This document shows, one piece after another, positions 6,512 to 11,345 of a stretch of 11,345 nucleotides of DNA. The position numbers were made by a program, and so were the translations under genes. This DNA comes from an uncultured Collinsella sp. (GTDB lineage: Bacteria > Actinomycetota > Coriobacteriia > Coriobacteriales > Coriobacteriaceae): the NCBI GenBank assembly GCA_902468045.1, contig CABQXG010000022.1, positions 1 to 11,345 on the forward strand. Direction: 5' to 3'. The stretch's first letter is position 1; every line of letters starts with the position of its first letter. A model generated the notes under the pieces. It did not search any database. It was given only the letters and a program-made list of their open reading frames with translations, and was not told where the DNA came from.

Positions 6512-6525
6512 ACAACTTGAGTTGT
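6512..6525. promoter_or_regulatory. Palindrome ACAACTTGAGTTGT ahead of the sortase gene
   Basis: Perfect 6-bp arms with a 2-base centre, directly abutting the sortase ribosome site. The centre is too short for an RNA hairpin loop, so a protein-binding operator is more plausible. A TATTAT sequence at 6498-6503 could be a -10 box upstream of it, without a clear -35. Confidence 0.4.
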
Positions 6526-6532
6526 AGAGGAG
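6526..6532 (+). promoter_or_regulatory. Ribosome binding site for the sortase
   Basis: AGAGGAG lies nine bases before ATG 6542 and six before GTG 6539. Both starts are in frame and adjacent, so the choice changes the protein by one residue. Confidence 0.8.
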
Positions 6533-6541
6533 TGACCGGTG

Positions 6542-7480
6542 ATGGTGCAGGGCGCCAAACATATGAAGAGCAATAACGCCGCGGCCAACGGTGGCTCAAG
6601 CCCTCAGCCCAAACCTCAACCAAAGCCCAAGCGCCGTCGCAAGCGGCTGCCGCGCTGGGCCGACCGGCTCATCACCATCGTCATCATCCTTATTGGCGTG
6701 GGCCTTATGACCTGGCCGTGGATCTTGGACCGGCTCGAGGCCTCGGGCGTGTTCAACCAGATCAGCACCGTGTCCAGCACCGTTGACGCGCTGTCTGCCG
6801 AGGAGCGCGAGCGCATCCTGCTCCAGGCGCGCTCCTTTAACGAGCAGCTGGCGGGCGAGGCCACCGAGCTTCCCGCCGACCAGATCGAGCCCTACGCTCA
6901 GCAGCTTATCTTTGACCGCGACCCCATGATGAGCTGGGTCGAGATTCCCTCCATCGACGTGAGCATGCCCATCTACCACGGCACGAGCGAGGAAGTCCTT
7001 ATGGCGGGCGTCGGCCACCTGGAGGGCACGAGCCTGCCGTTGGGCGGCACCTCGACGCATTGCGTGCTCACCGCGCACTCGGTTATGCGCAACCTGAGCA
7101 TGTTCGACGACATTCACTCGCTGGAGCCCGGCGACCTGGTGCTGCTGCACACCATGAACAAGACGCTCGCCTACAAGATGGTGGACTCCGAGGTCGTGCT
7201 GCCCGAGGAGATGGAGTCGCTGACCATCGAGCCCGGCGCCGACAAAGTGACGCTCGTCACCTGCACGCCCTACGGCGTGAACGACCATCGCCTGCTGGTG
7301 CATTGCGTGCGCACCAAGTACAACAAGAAGGACGTCGACAAGCAAAAGTCGCTGGCCGGCCGCCACTGGGGCAAGCGCGAGTTTGCCGTGCTCATCGTGG
7401 TCGTGGCCATTGTGCTGTTGCTGCTGGACATCGTGATCCACGCGGTCCGCAAGCGTCGCAAGGCCAAGGCCTCGGCATAG
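6542..7480 (+). CDS. srtC: Class C (pilin-polymerising) sortase
   Basis: Membrane-anchored transpeptidase of 312 residues that cleaves LPxTG-like signals and joins pilins through a lysine. A basic, proline-rich cytoplasmic N-terminus (PQPKPQPKPKRRRKR) precedes membrane helix about 42-60. The catalytic domain includes WVEIPSIDVSMPIYHGTSEEVL, His179 (VLTAHS), Cys241 (TLVTCTPYG) and Arg250 (NDHRLLVHCVR). A second membrane helix at about 281-300 and a basic tail follow, the double-anchored layout typical of class C enzymes. Oddities: the lid DP-aromatic motif is not evident, with EPY at 116-118 the closest candidate. The segment after the catalytic His reads SVMRNLSMF rather than the common R/T-G-L-P type. 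Two further cysteines occur (174, 255). It lies about 1.6 kb after the pilin genes, separated by a terminator and the winged-helix module, and is probably transcribed apart from the pilins. The enzyme class is secure; the pilins as substrates are inferred from location. Confidence 0.94.
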   Translation: MVQGAKHMKSNNAAANGGSSPQPKPQPKPKRRRKRLPRWADRLITIVIILIGVGLMTWPWILDRLEASGVFNQISTVSSTVDALSAEERERILLQARSFNEQLAGEATELPADQIEPYAQQLIFDRDPMMSWVEIPSIDVSMPIYHGTSEEVLMAGVGHLEGTSLPLGGTSTHCVLTAHSVMRNLSMFDDIHSLEPGDLVLLHTMNKTLAYKMVDSEVVLPEEMESLTIEPGADKVTLVTCTPYGVNDHRLLVHCVRTKYNKKDVDKQKSLAGRHWGKREFAVLIVVVAIVLLLLDIVIHAVRKRRKAKASA

Positions 7481-7542
7481 GACATCGTTCAGAACCGCCA
7501 CGGTGGGGACAGGCACCTTTGCGGTGGTCGGGACTTCCAAAC

Positions 7543-7599
7543 CATCACAACATTCGATGAAAATCGCGATTTTGGCGAAAAACGTCGAATGTTGTGATG
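7543..7599. repeat. Extragenic palindrome with perfect 15-bp arms (REP/MITE-like)
   Basis: CATCACAACATTCGA at 7543-7557 is the exact reverse complement of TCGAATGTTGTGATG at 7585-7599. The 27-base interior holds a second self-complementary block, AAAATCGCGATTTT (7560-7573). GCTTTTCG follows the right arm, so it could also terminate sortase transcripts. The nested structure without coding content fits a mobile extragenic palindrome. Confidence 0.75.
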
Positions 7600-7655
7600 C
7601 TTTTCGTTGTGGACGGGACGGTTTTCGCTACGGACGGCGCGGTTTCGCTGCAGAA

Positions 7656-7685
7656 CTGCCAGCCCGCCGCCTGCCAGCCCGCCGC
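7656..7685. repeat. Tandem 15-bp direct duplication
   Basis: CTGCCAGCCCGCCGC occurs twice in direct succession (7656-7670 and 7671-7685). The copies are identical, suggesting recent slippage; the region is non-coding. Confidence 0.9.
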
Positions 7686-7743
7686 CCTCGTTACGTTTTC
7701 GCTGCATTTAGGTAAAGCACCTGCTCCAAGCGGCGTTGCCTTG

Positions 7744-7749
7744 TATACT
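7744..7749 (+). promoter_or_regulatory. Candidate -10 box for the gatCAB operon
   Basis: TATACT preceded directly by TG, placing the transcript start near 7756 and about 30 bases before the gatC ATG. No clear -35 hexamer is visible at the usual distance, so confidence is limited. Confidence 0.45.
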
Positions 7750-7772
7750 AGAGCGGTTTAACTTTTATGCGG

Positions 7773-7779
7773 AAGGGAG
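7773..7779 (+). promoter_or_regulatory. Ribosome binding site fixing the gatC start
   Basis: AAGGGAG five bases before ATG 7785. The in-frame ATG at 7767 would place this site inside the coding sequence and add six residues not typical of GatC. Confidence 0.75.
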
Positions 7780-7784
7780 CGCCT

Positions 7785-8096
7785 ATGGCACTCAGCGAGA
7801 AAGACGTGCGCGGCATCGCCGAGTACGCAAAGATCGCACTGACCGATGACGAGCTCACCCAGATGACGTCCTACCTGAACGACGCCGTCCAGATGCTCGA
7901 GCCCGTCTTGCAATATGACTTGCCCGACGTGGAGCCCACGTTCCATCCCATCGGAAGCCTGTCCAACGTGATGGGTGATGACCTGCGCGAGCCCGAGCGC
8001 GACCTGCCGCTCGACGTCGCACTCGAAAACGCCGGCAGCGCGCGCGACCGCTACTTCCGCGTGCCGTCCATTTTGGGAGAGGGGGAGAGCGAGTAA
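7785..8096 (+). CDS. gatC: Asp/Glu-tRNA(Asn/Gln) amidotransferase subunit C
   Basis: Small 103-residue subunit that wraps around GatA and GatB and stabilises the heterotrimer. Family features are visible along its length: an N-terminal helix with VRGIAEYAKIALTDDELTQM, the mid-section LNDAVQMLEPVLQYDLPDVEPT, the LREPERDLP stretch and the C-terminal RDRYFRVPSIL (RVPxIL). Length is normal for the family. Its stop overlaps the gatA start as TAATG, indicating translational coupling and equal stoichiometry. It is the first gene of the operon, with a likely promoter at 7744. Confidence 0.96.
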   Translation: MALSEKDVRGIAEYAKIALTDDELTQMTSYLNDAVQMLEPVLQYDLPDVEPTFHPIGSLSNVMGDDLREPERDLPLDVALENAGSARDRYFRVPSILGEGESE

Positions 8097-9610
8097 TGGC
8101 GCTAAGCTTCGATTCCCTTACCGCCGCCCAGATCGCCGCGGGCGTTGCCGCCGGCGACTTTACCGCTACCGAGGTGGCCAAGGCCTCTCTTGCCGCCATC
8201 GAGGCGCGCGAGGGCGGGGTCCAGGCATTCCTGCAGGTGGCGCCCGAGCTTGCGCTCGAGGCCGCCGCGCGCGTGGATGCCGACCGCGCCGCAGGCAAGC
8301 CGCTGCCCCCGCTCGCGGGCGTGCCGCTGGCCATCAAGGACAACATGAACCTCGTGGGCACGCGCACCACCTGCGCTTCCCGCATGCTCGGGGACTACCA
8401 GAGCGTCTACACTGCCACCTGCGTCCAGCGCATGCTCGATGCCGGCTGCCTGCCCATGGGCAAGGCCAACATGGATGAGTTTGCCTTTGGTAGCTCTACC
8501 GAGAGCTCGGCCTTCCACCGCACCAACAACCCCTGGGATACCGAGTGCGTGCCCGGCGGCTCCTCGGGCGGCTCCGCTGCAGCCGTCGCCGCGGGCGAGG
8601 TCGCGCTCTCGCTGGGCTCGGACACCGGCGGCTCCATCCGCCAGCCGGCGTCGCTGTGCGGCGTGGTGGGCTTTAAGCCCACGTACGGCGCTGTGAGCCG
8701 TTACGGCGTGGTTGCCTTTGGCTCGTCGCTCGACCAGGTGGGGCCCTTTGGCCGCACGGTCGAGGATGTCGCGCTGGCCATGAACGCGCTTACCGGCGCG
8801 GGCCACGATCCGTACGACTGCACCAGCCAGGATTGCGCCGTCGACTTTACCGAACATCTCAACGACAGCATCGAGGGCAAGCGCGTGGGCATTATCCCCG
8901 CGTTTATGGAGGCCGAGGGCCTGACGCCCGAGGTCAAGGCTGCTGTTCAGCGCGCCGCCCAGGAGTTGCAGAACCAGGGCGCCGAGCTGGTCGAGGTCGA
9001 CCTGCCGCACCTGGATGCCGCCATCGCCGCCTACTACGTTATCGGCCCGGCCGAGGCATTCTCCAACCTGGCCCGCTTCGATGGCATTCGCTACGGCTAT
9101 CAGGAGGAGGGCTGCGCCAACCTGTCCGACCAGAGCTCGCTTTCGCGTGCCCACGGCTTTGGCGCCGAGGCCAAGCGCCGTCAGATGCTCGGCGCTTACC
9201 TGCTGAGCTCGGGCGTGTACGACAAGTACTACTACGCTGCACAAAAGGCCCGTACGCTCATCACGCAGGACTACGACGCCGCGTATGCCAAGGTGGACAC
9301 CATCCTCATGCCCGCCTCGCCGCGCACGGCCTTTAAGTTTGGCGAGATCAGCGACCCCACGCAGATGTATCTCTCCGACCTGTACACCATTTCGCTCAAC
9401 ATCTGCGGCAACGGCGGTATCTCGGTGCCGCTGGGCCTGGGCGAGGATACTCAGCTGCCCGTTTCTGCCCAGCTGGTGGGACCTGCCTTTAAGGACCGTC
9501 AGCTGCTCACGTTTGCCCGCGCCCTGGAGCGCGGCTTTGCCGATGCCGCCACGGGTGCGCCCGTGCTTTCCGTCGCACCCGATTTTGCCGGGAAGGGAGG
9601 CGAGCTGTAA
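8096..9610 (+). CDS. gatA: Asp/Glu-tRNA(Asn/Gln) amidotransferase subunit A (glutaminase)
   Basis: Amidase-signature enzyme of 504 residues that hydrolyses glutamine (or asparagine) and passes ammonia to GatB. The catalytic Lys-Ser-Ser set is intact: Lys81 in GVPLAIKDNMN, cis-Ser156 in GGSSGGSAAA and nucleophile Ser180 in GSDTGGSIRQPAS. The 24-residue spacing between the two serines is the same as in characterised GatA and FAAH enzymes. The length is about normal. TAATG overlaps join it to gatC upstream and gatB downstream. Presence of the complete set implies an indirect route to Gln-tRNA(Gln), and possibly Asn-tRNA(Asn), in this organism. Confidence 0.98.
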   Translation: MALSFDSLTAAQIAAGVAAGDFTATEVAKASLAAIEAREGGVQAFLQVAPELALEAAARVDADRAAGKPLPPLAGVPLAIKDNMNLVGTRTTCASRMLGDYQSVYTATCVQRMLDAGCLPMGKANMDEFAFGSSTESSAFHRTNNPWDTECVPGGSSGGSAAAVAAGEVALSLGSDTGGSIRQPASLCGVVGFKPTYGAVSRYGVVAFGSSLDQVGPFGRTVEDVALAMNALTGAGHDPYDCTSQDCAVDFTEHLNDSIEGKRVGIIPAFMEAEGLTPEVKAAVQRAAQELQNQGAELVEVDLPHLDAAIAAYYVIGPAEAFSNLARFDGIRYGYQEEGCANLSDQSSLSRAHGFGAEAKRRQMLGAYLLSSGVYDKYYYAAQKARTLITQDYDAAYAKVDTILMPASPRTAFKFGEISDPTQMYLSDLYTISLNICGNGGISVPLGLGEDTQLPVSAQLVGPAFKDRQLLTFARALERGFADAATGAPVLSVAPDFAGKGGEL

Positions 9611-11286
9611 TGAAGGAGCTTTCCGAGGTCCTGCAGGATTGGGAGGCCGTGATCGGCCTGGAGATCCATACCGAGCTCACCGCACTCGATACCAAGATGT
9701 TTTGCAACTGCAAGCTCAGCCACGATGACGAGCCCAACGCCAACGTGTGCCCGGTGTGCCTGGGCCTGCCCGGCGCCCTGCCGGTGCCCAACAAGCGCGC
9801 CATCGAGAGCATCGTCAAGGCCGGCCTCGCCACCAACTGCGAGATCCAGCGTCACTCGATGTTCTACCGCAAGCACTACTTCTATCCCGATATGGCCAAG
9901 AACTTCCAGACCACGCAGGGCCCGGTCGCCTTTGCCATGTACGGCCACCTGGACCTGGACGTGACCGGTCGCGGTGCCGCCGAGCGCCCCGATTGCGCGT
10001 TTGGCGAGGCCGAGGCCCAGAGCCTGGCGAGCGCCTCGGCCAACGCCGAGGGCCTGTCCACGTCCATGACGTCGACCATGCGCGAGGGTAACCAGCGCGC
10101 CGGTCACCTGGCCAGCTACGACGCGTCCAACCTGCAGATGCCCGAGCGTCGCGAGGACGGTTCCTACACGGTGCCCATTCGCATTCTGCGCATCCACATG
10201 GAGGAGGACGCCGCCAAGATGGTCCACGTGGGTGGCGCCGAGGGCCGCATTACCGCCGCGGCCGAGTCGCTCGTCGACTACAACCGCTGCGGCACGCCTT
10301 TGATTGAGCTCGTGACTGAGCCCGACTTGCGTACGCCCGAGGAAGCGCGTCTGTTTATGGAGAAGCTCCGTCGCATCTTTGTGACGCTGGGCATTTCAGA
10401 CTGCTCCATGGAGAAGGGTTCCATGCGCTGCGACGGCAACGTGTCGCTGCGCCGCCGCGGCGAGACCAAGCTGGGTACCAAGACCGAGCTCAAGAACCTC
10501 AACTCGTTTAAGAGCCTGCACGATGGTCTTGCCTACGAGATCTGCCGTCAGGCCGAGGTGCTCGAGGAGGGCGGAATCATCTATCAGGAGACCCGTCACT
10601 GGGAGCCCAGCCGCAAGCGCACCGTGGTCATGCGTGTGAAGGAGACGGCCGACGACTATCGTCTGTTCCCCGATCCCGATCTGGCGCCGTTCGATCTGGA
10701 CGATGAGTTCATCGACCGCTGCCGTGGCGAGATCCCCGAGCTGCCCGATGCCAAGCGCGCCCGTTTTGAGGCCGACTTTGGCATTAAGGCTGCCGATGCC
10801 GAGCAGATTGCCGGCGACCCGGAGTTTGCCGAGTTCTTTGAGGCCGCCGCTGCCGGTATGGCTGGCAAGGAGGCTCAGACGGTCGCAAACTTGCTGGTGA
10901 ACGAGATGATTGCCTACCTTAAGGGCGCGGGCGTGTCGCTCGCCGAGTCCGGCATCGCGCCGGCTCAGGTGGCGGCACTCGCCAAGCTGCTGGCGACCGA
11001 TGCCATCAGCTCCAACCAGGCGCACGAGGTCTTTGAGGCCATGGCCCAGACCGGCGACGACCCCAACAAGATCGTCGACGAGCGCGGTATGCGTCAGGTG
11101 AGCGATGCCGGTGCGTTGCAGCCGATCGTAGACGAGGTGCTGGCTAACTGTGCCGATCAGGCGCAGCAGTACCGCGACGGCAACCAGAAGGTTATCGGCT
11201 TTTTGGTGGGTCAGTGCATGAAGGCAAGCCGCGGCAAGGGCAACCCGAAGCTCTTCAACGAGTTGCTGAGAACGTCGCTCTCGTAA
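9610..11286 (+). CDS. gatB: Asp/Glu-tRNA(Asn/Gln) amidotransferase subunit B, with insertion
   Basis: The 558-residue subunit that binds the misacylated tRNA, phosphorylates its Glu/Asp side chain with ATP and transfers ammonia. Visible family marks: VIGLEIHTELTALDTKMFCNC at 14-34, a zinc site from Cys32, Cys34, Cys47 and Cys50 (CNC and CPVC), CLGLPGALPVPN, RIHMEEDAAK at 194-203, LVDYNRCGTPLIELVTEPD, and NLNSFKS. The C-terminal YqeY-like tail domain ends in GNQKVIGFLVGQCMKASRGKGNPK. The protein is longer than the roughly 475-500 residues usual for GatB. The excess maps largely to about residues 118-186, between the GHLDLD strand and the RIHMEEDAAK motif, where typical proteins have only a short link. 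The insertion keeps frame and composition, so it looks native rather than a sequencing error. Third gene of the gatCAB operon. Confidence 0.97.
   Translation: MKELSEVLQDWEAVIGLEIHTELTALDTKMFCNCKLSHDDEPNANVCPVCLGLPGALPVPNKRAIESIVKAGLATNCEIQRHSMFYRKHYFYPDMAKNFQTTQGPVAFAMYGHLDLDVTGRGAAERPDCAFGEAEAQSLASASANAEGLSTSMTSTMREGNQRAGHLASYDASNLQMPERREDGSYTVPIRILRIHMEEDAAKMVHVGGAEGRITAAAESLVDYNRCGTPLIELVTEPDLRTPEEARLFMEKLRRIFVTLGISDCSMEKGSMRCDGNVSLRRRGETKLGTKTELKNLNSFKSLHDGLAYEICRQAEVLEEGGIIYQETRHWEPSRKRTVVMRVKETADDYRLFPDPDLAPFDLDDEFIDRCRGEIPELPDAKRARFEADFGIKAADAEQIAGDPEFAEFFEAAAAGMAGKEAQTVANLLVNEMIAYLKGAGVSLAESGIAPAQVAALAKLLATDAISSNQAHEVFEAMAQTGDDPNKIVDERGMRQVSDAGALQPIVDEVLANCADQAQQYRDGNQKVIGFLVGQCMKASRGKGNPKLFNELLRTSLS
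9961..10167 (+). other. GatB lineage insertion (about residues 118-186)
   Basis: This segment encodes a mostly Ala/Ser/Glu-rich stretch (for example AFGEAEAQSLASASANAEG), then STMREGNQRAGHLASYDASN. It lies between the conserved GHLDLD and RIHMEEDAAK motifs. Ordinary GatB proteins connect these with a short segment. The boundaries are estimated by eye from remembered GatB sequences. Confidence 0.7.
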
Positions 11287-11345
11287 GCGGGAACCGAGGG
11301 GCCGGGCGCAGGGCCTTGCCTCTCAATTTCGGACAGTCCTGACTC
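11287..11345. other. Short tail after gatB, no clear feature
   Basis: Contains GAGGGGC and GCCTCTC, which could pair (one G-U), but the following AATTTC is a poor U-tract. It is not called as a terminator, and the window ends before any further gene. Confidence 0.4.

Larger units (their letters stand above)
7481..7784. other. Intergenic region with palindrome, tandem duplication and gat promoter
   Basis: About 300 bases between the sortase and gatC with no credible gene. It holds GGTGGGGACAGGCACC at 7502-7517, the long inverted repeat at 7543-7599, a 15-bp tandem duplication at 7656-7685 and a candidate -10 box at 7744-7749. The composition is mixed, and the palindromic part resembles dispersed extragenic repeats of coriobacterial genomes (recollection, unverified). 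Confidence 0.7.

Noticed and set aside
7503..7715. Short open frame in the sortase-gatC spacer
   Set aside because: It reads through the palindrome and the tandem duplication, and has no ribosome site or recognisable content.
11290..11330. Terminator after gatB
   Set aside because: The possible 7-bp stem has a large loop and no proper U-tract; a decision would need the sequence beyond the window.

Overview
The window looks like a chromosomal segment of a GC-rich Gram-positive bacterium. It is most likely a Coriobacteriia member of the Collinsella type. That placement is an inference from the combination of sortase-assembled pilins with LPxTG-like signals, a tightly coupled gatCAB operon, high GC with GC-ending codons, and recalled similarity of one intergenic repeat. 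It is not a database result.

Positions 1-4939 hold three co-directional surface-protein genes that form one transcription unit. The first is the 3' part of a large adhesin: a beta-helix-like repeat end, two Spy0128/FctA-type isopeptide domains and an LPLSG anchor. The second is an isopeptide pilin with an MPSTG anchor, started by a GTG that overlaps the first gene's stop. The third is a second isopeptide pilin with an LPLTG anchor. A strong intrinsic terminator at 5040-5076 closes the unit.

Positions 5077-5450 are non-coding and unusually rich in inverted repeats. They lead into the promoter of a winged-helix DNA-binding protein (5451-6419). From memory of related loci, this protein is normally paired with an AbiEii-like nucleotidyltransferase. 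Here only the first codons of such a partner survive (6401-6445, translationally coupled, then a stop). Next comes a class C, pilin-polymerising sortase (6542-7480). The regulator and broken partner therefore sit between the pilins and their presumed sortase.

Positions 7481-7784 are intergenic and carry a long imperfect palindrome with perfect 15-bp arms, a 15-bp tandem duplication and a candidate -10 box. Positions 7785-11286 are gatC-gatA-gatB, joined by TAATG overlaps. They encode the GatCAB amidotransferase that converts Glu-tRNA(Gln) (and often Asp-tRNA(Asn)) to the correctly charged tRNA. GatB carries a roughly 65-70 residue insertion compared with the usual family architecture.

In working terms, the left half is a pilus factory: substrates first, then the assembling transpeptidase, with a separately controlled regulator between them. 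The right half is an unrelated housekeeping operon. The points most worth a second look are the pilus locus interrupted by a decayed AbiE-like pair, the operator-like repeats around its promoter, the unlike sorting signals of the three surface proteins, and the GatB insertion.
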